A DNA stretch of 64,000 nt. It comes from Mycobacterium sp. JS623. GTDB lineage: Bacteria; Actinomycetota; Actinomycetes; Mycobacteriales; Mycobacteriaceae. The notes beneath the pieces were generated by a model. It had not been told where the DNA came from, did not search any database, and was given only the letters and a program-made list of their open reading frames with translations. The stretch lies in the NCBI RefSeq assembly GCF_000328565.1, contig NC_019966.1:992001-1056000 (forward strand). Reading direction: 5' to 3'. Below are positions 38,596-47,674 of the stretch, in pieces. Both the position numbers and the translations under genes were made by a program. The stretch's first letter is position 1. Every line of letters begins with the position of its first letter.

Positions 38596-38626
38596 TTGGA
38601 TGACGCCCGCATCTAGGGCATACTGT
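38596..38626 (+). promoter_or_regulatory. Candidate promoter of the S10 operon
   Basis: TTGGAT (38596-38601), a 19-nt spacer and TACTGT (38621-38626). The -10 region with flanking GCATACTGTTC looks like the conserved mycobacterial rpsJ upstream sequence. Confidence 0.5.
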
Positions 38627-38869
38627 TCGGGTTGCCTTGAGCCGGGTTCGCGCCTGGCCGGGGCATACGACCAGCGCTCAAGCGGGCGCATCCGGTCCCC
38701 ACTCGATCGCGACGATTTTCCGCCGCGGCTGAGTGTGCGTAAGGGCGACACGCCCGACCGCGGGGATCGGTGGACCACAGACAGATAAACAGCGGCGGCA
38801 TACCAGCGCGACGTGCGCCGGAAAAGAGCGGCCCCGACAGGGGCCCAGTAGGAGTGAGGTAGGAGAAGC
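38627..38869 (+). promoter_or_regulatory. Long 5' leader of the S10 operon
   Basis: About 240 nt without a gene precede rpsJ. It holds a GGCCCC-GACA-GGGGCC hairpin (38830-38845) shortly before the ribosome site. In other bacteria this leader is bound by L4 for feedback control; that is not shown here. Confidence 0.4.
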
Positions 38870-39175
38870 GTGGCGGGACAGAAGATCCGCATCAGGCTCA
38901 AGGCCTACGACCACGAGGCGATTGACGCCTCGGCACGCAAGATCGTGGAGACGGTCACCCGTACCGGCGCCAGCGTGGTTGGCCCCGTGCCGCTGCCGAC
39001 TGAGAAGAACGTGTATTGCGTCATTCGGTCCCCGCATAAGTACAAGGACTCGCGGGAGCACTTCGAGATGCGTACGCACAAGCGACTGATCGACATCCTC
39101 GACCCGACGCCGAAGACCGTTGACGCCCTCATGCGCATCGATCTGCCGGCCAGTGTCGACGTCAACATCCAGTAG
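38870..39175 (+). CDS. rpsJ: 30S ribosomal protein S10
   Basis: 101-aa S10, small-subunit head protein (also NusE in antitermination). GTG start after GGTAGGAGAAGC. Canonical segments: [27 protein letters not shown] (residues 2-28), [35 protein letters not shown] (positions 41-75). First gene of the S10 operon, followed 15 nt later by rplC. Confidence 0.99.
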
Positions 39176-39190
39176 GAGATCGCAACAGAA

Positions 39191-39844
39191 ATGGCACGAA
39201 AAGGCATTCTGGGCACCAAGCTGGGCATGACGCAGGTGTTCGACGAGAACAACCGGGTCGTACCGGTGACGGTCATCAAGGCCGGCCCCAATGTGGTGAC
39301 TCGGATCCGTACACCTGAGCGTGACGGCTACTCCGCCGTGCAGCTGGCCTACGGCGAGATCAGCCCGCGCAAGGTGAACAAGCCGGTGACCGGTCAGTAC
39401 GCCGCTGCGGGCGTCAACCCGCGTCGCCACCTCGCCGAGCTGCGGCTCGACGATGAGGCCGCCGCAGGCGAATACGAGGTCGGGCAGGAACTGACCGCCG
39501 AGATCTTCGCCGACGGCACCTACGTCGACGTGACCGGCACCAGCAAGGGCAAGGGCTTTGCGGGCACCATGAAGCGCCACGGCTTCCGCGGCCAGGGCGC
39601 CAGCCACGGTGCCCAGGCGGTGCACCGTCGTCCCGGCTCCATCGGTGGCTGCGCGACCCCGGGCCGGGTGTTCAAGGGCACGCGCATGTCGGGTCGGATG
39701 GGCAACGATCGCGTGACGACGCAGAACCTGTTGGTACACAAGGTCGATGCCGAGAACGGCGTGCTGCTGATCAAGGGCGCCATCCCCGGTCGCACCGGTG
39801 GACTGGTCGTGGTCCGCAGCGCAATCAAGCGAGGCGAAAAGTAA
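39191..39844 (+). CDS. rplC: 50S ribosomal protein L3
   Basis: 217-aa L3, an early 23S rRNA binder near the peptidyl-transferase centre. [19 protein letters not shown] at the N-terminus and the central loop [20 protein letters not shown] (residues 130-150) are canonical. AGGAG precedes the ATG. It abuts rplD with no gap. Confidence 0.99.
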   Translation: MARKGILGTKLGMTQVFDENNRVVPVTVIKAGPNVVTRIRTPERDGYSAVQLAYGEISPRKVNKPVTGQYAAAGVNPRRHLAELRLDDEAAAGEYEVGQELTAEIFADGTYVDVTGTSKGKGFAGTMKRHGFRGQGASHGAQAVHRRPGSIGGCATPGRVFKGTRMSGRMGNDRVTTQNLLVHKVDAENGVLLIKGAIPGRTGGLVVVRSAIKRGEK

Positions 39845-40540
39845 ATGGCTGCCAAGACTCTCAAGATTGACGTCAACACCCCGGCGGGTAAGAAGGACGG
39901 CTCGGTTGAGCTGCCCGCCGAGCTGTTCGATGTGGAGCCGAACATCGCGCTGATGCATCAGGTTGTCGAGGCGCAGCTGGCCGCCAAGCGGCAGGGCACC
40001 CACTCGACCAAGACGCGCGGCGAGGTCCGCGGCGGCGGCAAGAAGCCGTACCGCCAGAAGGGCACCGGTCGGGCCCGCCAGGGTTCGACGCGTGCTCCGC
40101 AGTTCACCGGCGGTGGCACCGTGCACGGCCCGCAGCCGCGCGACTACAGCCAGCGCACGCCCAAGAAGATGATCGCCGCCGCCCTGCGCGGGGCGCTGTC
40201 GGATCGGGCCCGCAACGGCCGAATCCACGCCGTCACCGAGCTGGTGGAGGGTCAGACCCCGTCGACCAAGAGCGCCAAGGCGTTCCTGGCCACGCTGACC
40301 GAAAACAAGCAGGTGCTGGTCGTGATCGGCCGCGCCGATGAGACCGGCGCGCTGAGCGCGCGCAATCTGCCCGGTGTGCACATCCTCTCGCCGGACCAGC
40401 TCAACACCTACGACGTGCTGAAGGCCGACGACGTGGTTTTCAGCGTCGAGGCGCTGAACGATTACATCAGCGCGAACACCAAGACCGGCGATGAGCCGCT
40501 TGCGCGAAGAGCAGAAGCCACCGAGGAGGTTTCGGCCTGA
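39845..40540 (+). CDS. rplD: 50S ribosomal protein L4 with altered C-terminus
   Basis: 231-aa L4, which lines the peptide exit tunnel and in some bacteria represses its own operon. The loop [19 protein letters not shown] is normal. The C-terminal tail after NTKTGDE carries PLARRAEAT, which is a translation of the dispersed repeat also found at 6426-6511. The last residues EEVSA are the usual mycobacterial end, so the repeat seems to be inserted in frame. The stop overlaps the rplW start (TGATG). Confidence 0.99.
   Translation: MAAKTLKIDVNTPAGKKDGSVELPAELFDVEPNIALMHQVVEAQLAAKRQGTHSTKTRGEVRGGGKKPYRQKGTGRARQGSTRAPQFTGGGTVHGPQPRDYSQRTPKKMIAAALRGALSDRARNGRIHAVTELVEGQTPSTKSAKAFLATLTENKQVLVVIGRADETGALSARNLPGVHILSPDQLNTYDVLKADDVVFSVEALNDYISANTKTGDEPLARRAEATEEVSA
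40490..40517 (+). repeat. Dispersed repeat core inside rplD 3' end
   Basis: GATGAGCCGCTTGCGCGAAGAGCAGAAG-type sequence, here described by position, matches the 6458-6489 unit except for one inserted C. It is read in frame as part of the L4 tail. Confidence 0.8.
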
Positions 40541-40842
40541 TGGCGACCGTCACTGACCCCCGCGACATCATCCTGTCCCCGGTCATCTCGGAGAAGTCCT
40601 ACGGACTGATCGAGGACAACGTGTACACGTTCGTTGTGCACCCCGACTCGAACAAGACGCAGATCAAGATCGCTATCGAGAAGATCTTCAACGTCAAGGT
40701 CGCGTCGGTGAACACCGCTAACCGGCAGGGCAAGCGCAAGCGCACCCGCGCCGGCTTCGGTAAGCGCAAGGACACCAAGCGCGCCATCGTCACGCTGGCC
40801 GCGGGTAGCAAGCCGATCGATTTGTTCGGAGCTCCGGCGTAG
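40540..40842 (+). CDS. rplW: 50S ribosomal protein L23
   Basis: 100-aa L23 at the exit tunnel rim, docking site for trigger factor and SRP. Typical [19 protein letters not shown] (residues 7-25) and the basic loop [24 protein letters not shown] shares a base with the rplD stop, giving translational coupling. Confidence 0.99.
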   Translation: MATVTDPRDIILSPVISEKSYGLIEDNVYTFVVHPDSNKTQIKIAIEKIFNVKVASVNTANRQGKRKRTRAGFGKRKDTKRAIVTLAAGSKPIDLFGAPA

Positions 40843-40874
40843 CCGGCGGATAACGCAGAGAGACCTAGAGAATC

Positions 40875-41717
40875 ATGGCAATTCGCAAGTACAAGCCGAC
40901 GACCCCGGGTCGTCGCGGTGCCAGCGTCTCCGATTTCGCCGAGATCACTCGCGATCACCCGGAGAAGTCGCTGGTTCGCCCGCTGCACGGCAAGGGCGGT
41001 CGCAACGCGCACGGTCGAATCACCACCCGGCACAAGGGCGGTGGCCACAAGCGTGCGTACCGCGTGATCGACTTCCGTCGCCGCGACAAGGATGGCGTCA
41101 ACGCCAAGGTCGCGCACATCGAGTACGACCCGAACCGCACCGCCAACATCGCGCTGCTGCACTACCTCGACGGCGAGAAGCGCTACATCATTGCGCCGCA
41201 AGGCCTGTCGCAGGGTGATGTGGTCGAGTCCGGTGCCAACGCCGACATCAAGCCGGGCAACAACCTGCCGTTGCGCAACATCCCGTCGGGCACCGTGATC
41301 CACGCCGTGGAGCTGCGGCCAGGCGGCGGCGCGAAGATGGCCCGCTCTGCCGGCGCGAGCATCCAGCTGCTGGGTAAGGAAGGCAGCTACGCCTCGCTGC
41401 GTATGCCGTCCGGTGAGATCCGTCGCGTCGACGTGCGGTGCCGCGCCACCGTCGGCGAGGTCGGTAACGCCGAGCAGGCCAACATCAACTGGGGTAAGGC
41501 CGGCCGTATGCGGTGGAAGGGCAAGCGCCCCACCGTCCGTGGTGTCGTGATGAACCCGGTCGATCACCCGCACGGCGGCGGTGAGGGTAAGACCTCCGGT
41601 GGCCGTCACCCGGTCAGCCCGTGGGGTAAGCCCGAGGGCCGCACCCGCAAGGCGAACAAGCCAAGCGACAAGCTCATCGTCCGACGCCGGCGCACCGGCA
41701 AGAAGCACCACCGGTAG
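40875..41717 (+). CDS. rplB: 50S ribosomal protein L2
   Basis: 280-aa L2, needed for subunit joining and peptidyl-transferase integrity. Signature [13 protein letters not shown] with the conserved His, plus [18 protein letters not shown] (residues 54-71). The C-terminal basic tail ends [11 protein letters not shown]. Start ATG 40875, 32 nt after rplW. Confidence 0.99.
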   Translation: MAIRKYKPTTPGRRGASVSDFAEITRDHPEKSLVRPLHGKGGRNAHGRITTRHKGGGHKRAYRVIDFRRRDKDGVNAKVAHIEYDPNRTANIALLHYLDGEKRYIIAPQGLSQGDVVESGANADIKPGNNLPLRNIPSGTVIHAVELRPGGGAKMARSAGASIQLLGKEGSYASLRMPSGEIRRVDVRCRATVGEVGNAEQANINWGKAGRMRWKGKRPTVRGVVMNPVDHPHGGGEGKTSGGRHPVSPWGKPEGRTRKANKPSDKLIVRRRRTGKKHHR

Positions 41718-41737
41718 ACGTAGCCAGGAGATAAACG

Positions 41738-42015
41738 ATGCCACGCAGCCTTAAGAAGGGTCCGTTCGTCGACGACCATCTGCTCAAGAAGGTCGACGTT
41801 CAGAACGAGAAGAACACCAAGCAGGTCATCAAGACCTGGTCGCGGCGTTCGACCATCATCCCCGACTTCATCGGGCACACCTTCGCGGTGCACGACGGCC
41901 GCAAGCATGTCCCGGTGTTCGTCACCGAGGCGATGGTCGGGCACAAGCTCGGCGAGTTCGCGCCGACCCGCACATTCAAGGGTCACATCAAGGACGACCG
42001 GAAGGCCAAGCGCCG

Positions 42016-42019
<4 letters not shown>
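41738..42019 (+). CDS. rpsS: 30S ribosomal protein S19
   Basis: 93-aa S19, small-subunit head protein touching the B1 bridges. [19 protein letters not shown] and [23 protein letters not shown] are canonical. AGGAG 9 nt before the ATG. It overlaps the rplV GTG start by 4 nt. Confidence 0.99.
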
Positions 42020-43499
<1,480 letters not shown>

Positions 43500-43502
43500 A
43501 TC

Positions 43503-43919
43503 ATGTTGATTCCCCGCAAGGTCAAGCACCGTAAGCAGCACCACCCTCGGCAGCGTGGCATCGCCAGCGGCGGGACGACGGTGAGCTTCGGTGACTATGG
43601 CATCCAGGCGCTGGAGCATGCCTACATCACCAACCGGCAGATCGAGTCCGCTCGTATCGCCATCAACCGGCACATCAAGCGTGGCGGCAAGGTGTGGATC
43701 AACATCTTCCCGGACCGCCCGCTGACCAAGAAGCCGGCCGAAACCCGTATGGGTTCGGGTAAGGGTTCGCCGGAGTGGTGGGTCGCCAACGTGAAGCCCG
43801 GGCGCGTGCTGTTCGAGCTGAGCTACCCCGATGAGAAGACCGCGCGTGACGCATTGACCCGTGCGATCCACAAGTTGCCGATCAAGGCGCGCATTGTGAC
43901 TCGAGAGGACCATTTCTGA
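43503..43919 (+). CDS. rplP: 50S ribosomal protein L16
   Basis: 138-aa L16, binds near the A and P sites. [19 protein letters not shown] and the [18 protein letters not shown] block (positions 80-97) are diagnostic. Stop overlaps the rpmC start (TGATGG). Confidence 0.99.
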   Translation: MLIPRKVKHRKQHHPRQRGIASGGTTVSFGDYGIQALEHAYITNRQIESARIAINRHIKRGGKVWINIFPDRPLTKKPAETRMGSGKGSPEWWVANVKPGRVLFELSYPDEKTARDALTRAIHKLPIKARIVTREDHF

Positions 43920-44152
43920 TGGCAGTGGGAGTGAATCCTGGCGAACTTCGCGAACTGACCGACGACGAGCTGAAGGACAAGCTGCGCGAGTCCAAGGAAG
44001 AGCTGTTCAATCTGCGCTTCCAGATGGCGACCGGCCAGCTCGCCAACAACCGTCGGCTTCGTACGGTGCGTCAGGAAATTGCGCGTGTGTACACAGTGCT
44101 GCGCGAACGTGAATTGGGCCTGGCTTCCGGGCCCGTTGGTGAGGAATCGTAA
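43919..44152 (+). CDS. rpmC: 50S ribosomal protein L29
   Basis: 77-aa L29 near the exit tunnel. Core [33 protein letters not shown] (positions 8-40) is canonical; short acidic C-terminal extension (GPVGEES). Coupled to both neighbours by overlapping stop/start codons. Confidence 0.98.
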   Translation: MAVGVNPGELRELTDDELKDKLRESKEELFNLRFQMATGQLANNRRLRTVRQEIARVYTVLRERELGLASGPVGEES

Positions 44153-44448
44153 TGGCAGAAACTAAGGGCCCCAAGCACACTCCGCGCCAGGAGAAGCCGC
44201 GCGGTCGACGCAAAACCGCCATCGGCTACGTGGTGTCGGACAAGATGCAGAAGACCATCGTGGTTGAGCTGGAAGACCGCAAGAGCCACCCGCTCTACGG
44301 CAAGATCATCCGCACCACCTCGAAGGTCAAGGCGCACGACGAGAACGGCGATGCCGGTGTCGGCGACAGGGTTTCACTCATGGAGACCCGGCCGCTTTCG
44401 GCGACCAAGCGCTGGCGTCTCGTCGAGGTCCTCGAGAAGGCCAAATAG
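44152..44448 (+). CDS. rpsQ: 30S ribosomal protein S17
   Basis: 98-aa S17, primary 16S rRNA binder of the body. [36 protein letters not shown] (positions 18-53) is typical; a short basic N-terminal extension ([12 protein letters not shown]) is as in mycobacteria. Last gene of the S10 operon, followed by a terminator at 44472. Confidence 0.99.
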   Translation: MAETKGPKHTPRQEKPRGRRKTAIGYVVSDKMQKTIVVELEDRKSHPLYGKIIRTTSKVKAHDENGDAGVGDRVSLMETRPLSATKRWRLVEVLEKAK

Positions 44449-44471
44449 CCGTCTAACGCGAACATCCGCAG

Positions 44472-44507
44472 AAAGTCCCCGCACGCTTGGCGTGTCGGGG
44501 ACTTTTG
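44472..44507 (+). terminator. Intrinsic terminator of the S10 operon
   Basis: AAAGTCCCCG-CACG...CGTG-TCGGGGACTTTT hairpin; the T-run follows the stem. The symmetric A/T ends may also stop the convergent zwf-type gene. Confidence 0.85.
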
Positions 44508-44523
44508 CGTCTTCTCGGCACAG

Positions 44524-46041
44524 CTAGTGGTCGTTGTTCTTGGCCTCACGCCACGCCCGCTCGAACGGTAGCCGCCACGCATGCGGCGCGATCAGCTGGT
44601 GGATCGCATTGGGGCCCCAGGTGCCCTGCGGGTACGACTTGGCCGACGGCGGATCGGACAGCAGCTCCTCCGATCGCTCCCACAGCGACTCGATGCCCTC
44701 AGCTGTGGTGAACAGGGTGTGGTCGCCGCGCATCGCGTCAAGCATCAGCCGTTCGTACGCCTCGAGCACGTCGGTAGAGGTGTCGACCTCTTGTGTGGAG
44801 AACTGCATCGACAGCTTGTCCAGCTTCATGCCGGGGCCGGGCCGCTTGCCGTAGAACGACAGCGAAACTTTCGAGTTGTCGGCTAGGTCGAACGTCAAGT
44901 GGTCCGGACCCTGGGCGCCCACACCCGAGCCGTGCTGAAACATCGTGCGCGGCGCCTCCTTGAACGCGATCGAGATGATGCGCATGCCCTCGGCCATCTG
45001 CTTGCCTGTGCGCAGATAGATCGGGACGCCCGCCCACCGCCAGTTGTCGATGCCGACCTTGAGCGCGACGAACGTCTCGGTATCGGAATCCTTTGCCACA
45101 CCGTCTAATTCGCGATAACCGGCGAACTGGCCACGGACCACGTGCGCTGGGTTGACGGGCAGCATCGACCGGAAAACCTTGTTCTTTTCCTCGCTGATGG
45201 CGCGGGGCTCCAGGGCGGTCGGCGGCTCCATCACGACGAACGCCATCACCTGGAACAGATGGGTGACCACCATGTCCTTGTACGCACCGGTGCTCTCGTA
45301 GAAGTTCGCACGCTCGTCAAGGCCAAGGGTTTCGGGGATGTCGATCTGAATGTGGTCGATGAAGTTGCGGTTCCAGATCGGTTCGAAAAGGCCGTTCGCG
45401 AAGCGGAACGCCAAGATGTTCAGCGCCGCCTCTTTGCCAAGAAAGTGGTCGATGCGGAAGATCTGGTCCTCGCTGAACGTCTCATGCACGAAGTCGTTGA
45501 GCGCCACGGCGCTTGCCAGGTCGGTGCCGAAGGGCTTCTCCATCACCACGCGGGAGCGGTCCACCAGGTCTGCGGCCCGCAGCGTTTCGATCACGGCTCG
45601 CGCGGCCTTCGGGGGCACGGACAGATAGTGCAGCCGGCGGACTCCCTTACCGAGCTTTTCCTCCGCTTCGGTGACGGCGGCAGCCAGCGCCTCAGGCCCT
45701 GCGCTCTGCGGCACATAGGTGACCGTTTTAGCGAATCGGCCCCACTGCTCCTTATTGAGCTTGTGCGTTCCGAAGTCGTCGATGGCGTCCTTGGCCACGT
45801 CTAGGAACTCGTCGGTGGAGATGTCCTCGAGCGAGGTCGCGACGATCGCGATGTTGGGCGCCAGTTCGGACTGGTCGAGGTAGGCCAGGCCAGGTATCAA
45901 CTTGCGTCGCGCCAGGTCTCCCGTCGCGCCGAAAAGCACAACAACGTGAGGGTCTACAGCGACCTCATCCTGTCGGTACGGCCGCGAGCCGACTGCCGGA
46001 TAGGAGATCGTCTGCGGGTTGCCGGTCGTCACCCTCGGCAT
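44524..46041 (-). CDS. zwf: Glucose-6-phosphate dehydrogenase
   Basis: 505-aa NADP(or F420-independent)-type G6PD, first step of the oxidative pentose phosphate path. Coenzyme motif FGATGDLARRKLIPGL near residue 36 and the active-site RIDHFLGKEAALNI (Lys and His) are intact; KAYDxG-like and WAGVPIYLRTGK substrate motifs present. The usual mycobacterial zwf lies with tkt-tal-opcA, none of which is here, so this may be a second copy. It breaks the S10-spc neighbourhood. Start ATG 46041. Confidence 0.94.
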   Translation of the reverse strand: MPRVTTGNPQTISYPAVGSRPYRQDEVAVDPHVVVLFGATGDLARRKLIPGLAYLDQSELAPNIAIVATSLEDISTDEFLDVAKDAIDDFGTHKLNKEQWGRFAKTVTYVPQSAGPEALAAAVTEAEEKLGKGVRRLHYLSVPPKAARAVIETLRAADLVDRSRVVMEKPFGTDLASAVALNDFVHETFSEDQIFRIDHFLGKEAALNILAFRFANGLFEPIWNRNFIDHIQIDIPETLGLDERANFYESTGAYKDMVVTHLFQVMAFVVMEPPTALEPRAISEEKNKVFRSMLPVNPAHVVRGQFAGYRELDGVAKDSDTETFVALKVGIDNWRWAGVPIYLRTGKQMAEGMRIISIAFKEAPRTMFQHGSGVGAQGPDHLTFDLADNSKVSLSFYGKRPGPGMKLDKLSMQFSTQEVDTSTDVLEAYERLMLDAMRGDHTLFTTAEGIESLWERSEELLSDPPSAKSYPQGTWGPNAIHQLIAPHAWRLPFERAWREAKNNDH

Positions 46042-46182
46042 ACTTCCACCGCCCCACTGTGTCTGCAGGCTGCCAAACCACTGGCCACCGTGAGATCACG
46101 GACCAGACAGCCACTCTTAACTTTGCACGACGGGCCGCAACCTAAACACCGGATGATGTCGCGCCGGGATATCACAGGCGTT

Positions 46183-46878
46183 TCAGGTCATCTTCGCGGC
46201 GATGCCGTCCAGCAACTGACCAAGACCGGAACGGAATTCGGCAAGGTGGTCGTTGTCGACGTCGTCGAACACCCCGGCCTGCATAGCGGCCGCGAGCGCG
46301 GGGAACCGCCCGCCGTCTAACAGGCGCCGAAGCAGCGCGGGGTAGTCCGGACCCTCGACAGCGGCCTCGATGCTCAGGGCCGCCGCACCGCGGACGTAAT
46401 GCAGTACCGCCATGACGGCCGCCAGCTTGTCACGCTCGGTCAACCCTGTATGGCCCAGCGCGGCAAGACCCGCGTCCAACCACGCCAACTGGCCCGGATC
46501 CAGCGGCGGGCCCGCCGCGGCGGTCTGCAGTACCCAGGGGTGCCGGTGGTAGACGTCCCACAACCCGACAGCCCAAATCGTAAGTGCACCATGCCAATCC
46601 GATGGATCCACCGGGGTGGGCGGCGGATCCGGAGCGGTCGACAGCATGAACGTCAGTAGCTCGTCCTTGTTCGCGACGTGGCGGTACAGCGACATGGTGC
46701 CGCAGCCGAGCTGTTCGGCTAGCCGCGCCATCGACAGCGCGGCGAGGCCTTCAGCCTCGACCAACTCAACAGCGGCAGCGACGATGCGGTCGCGACTCAA
46801 CCCTCGGGTGCGCCGGGCCGGCGGCGCGTCTCGCCACAGGATCTCCAGCGCTCGGGGCAGCGGTTCGTCAGACGTCAT
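46183..46878 (-). CDS. TetR family transcriptional regulator
   Basis: 231-aa TetR protein. HTH around residues 28-75 (SRDRIVAAAVELVEAEGLAALSMARLAEQLGCGTMSLYRHVANKDEL, given by position). The C-terminal domain matches the TetR_C tetracyclin-repressor-like group (WAVGLWDVYHRHPWVLQTA). GTG 46881 directly precedes ATG 46878. It is divergent from the DUF2306 gene with twin palindromes between, so it probably represses that gene. Inducer unknown. Confidence 0.9.
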   Translation of the reverse strand: MTSDEPLPRALEILWRDAPPARRTRGLSRDRIVAAAVELVEAEGLAALSMARLAEQLGCGTMSLYRHVANKDELLTFMLSTAPDPPPTPVDPSDWHGALTIWAVGLWDVYHRHPWVLQTAAAGPPLDPGQLAWLDAGLAALGHTGLTERDKLAAVMAVLHYVRGAAALSIEAAVEGPDYPALLRRLLDGGRFPALAAAMQAGVFDDVDNDHLAEFRSGLGQLLDGIAAKMT

Positions 46879-46911
46879 CACGCATCAGCCTAATCGCTGC
46901 ATGCGCCGGAC

Positions 46912-46945
46912 GCGTATGCCGTACGCTCATGCGTATGACATACGC
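46912..46945. promoter_or_regulatory. Twin palindromic operators for divergent TetR
   Basis: GCGTA-TGCCG-TACGC at 46912-46926 and perfect GCGTATG-A-CATACGC at 46931-46945, centres 19 bp apart. The second covers the start codon region of the DUF2306 gene. TACGCT (46922-46927) 7 nt before ATG 46935 fits a leaderless promoter that these sites would block. Confidence 0.65.
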
Positions 46946-47621
46946 ATCGGCTGCTTCGAGCAGAAAATGGCCAGCTCCCCTCCTAGCCGTTGTCGTCGTC
47001 GCCTTCCTGGCCTACTCGCTGCCGCCCTACTTCACGGGTGGCACGCGGGTGCCCGCGACGTTCGCATTGCACTACCCCCTGCTGGTCGGCCACGTGATGT
47101 GCGCCAGCGTCGCGATGGTGGCGGCGGTGGTGCAGATCTGGCCGGGGCTGCGTGCCAAGCGACCCGCTCTGCACCGGCGGGTCGGGCGGAGCTATGTATG
47201 TGCGGCCATACCGGCCGCGGTGTGCGCCATGGTGATCGGAGCGGCAACACCCTTCGGACCGTTTTTGGCTGTCAGCAATGTTCTGCTCGCATCGCTGTGG
47301 CTGTGGTTCACGATCAACGGCCACCTTGCTGCGCGACAGCGGCGGTTCGCGCAGCATCGGCGTCACATGATTCTCAGCGCGACGCTTGCGTTGTCCATCA
47401 TCACGAACCGGATCTGGACGCCGCTGTTGGTGATCGCGTTCCTGCCGTTGCGGGACAGCATGTTTGGCGGCGATCAAGAACACTTCGTGTGGGTCGTGGC
47501 CGGCATCGGCGCGTGGCTGGGCTGGTCGATTCTGTTCTTCGCGGTGCGACGGTGGCTGAACCGCAAAACTGTACTGCCGCCATCGTCAATTTCCCAGCTA
47601 AGCAATACACAGCGGGTGTAA
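46935..47621 (+). CDS. DUF2306-like membrane protein
   Basis: 228-aa protein with about six to seven hydrophobic segments. The HP/LHRRVGRSYV motif (PALHRRVGR) and QHRRHMILSATLALSIITNRIW are typical of DUF2306 proteins, which resemble small heme/b-type membrane proteins though no function is established. I prefer ATG 46935 (leaderless geometry after TACGCT) over ATG 46929. Divergent TetR gene is its likely regulator. The gene ends 53 nt before the arylsulfatase. Confidence 0.8.
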   Translation: MTYASAASSRKWPAPLLAVVVVAFLAYSLPPYFTGGTRVPATFALHYPLLVGHVMCASVAMVAAVVQIWPGLRAKRPALHRRVGRSYVCAAIPAAVCAMVIGAATPFGPFLAVSNVLLASLWLWFTINGHLAARQRRFAQHRRHMILSATLALSIITNRIWTPLLVIAFLPLRDSMFGGDQEHFVWVVAGIGAWLGWSILFFAVRRWLNRKTVLPPSSISQLSNTQRV

Positions 47622-47674
47622 TCTCCGTCCGATCGTCGACGACACGGCGATCAGGAACCCGGGACGAGGCTGAC

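Noticed and set aside
38678..40381. 567-aa minus-strand frame over rpsJ-rplC-rplD
   Set aside because: Antisense to three certain ribosomal genes; no family resemblance.
46616..47674. Long N-terminal extension of the arylsulfatase frame
   Set aside because: It runs antisense or out of frame through the TetR and DUF2306 genes; homology begins at ATG 47675.
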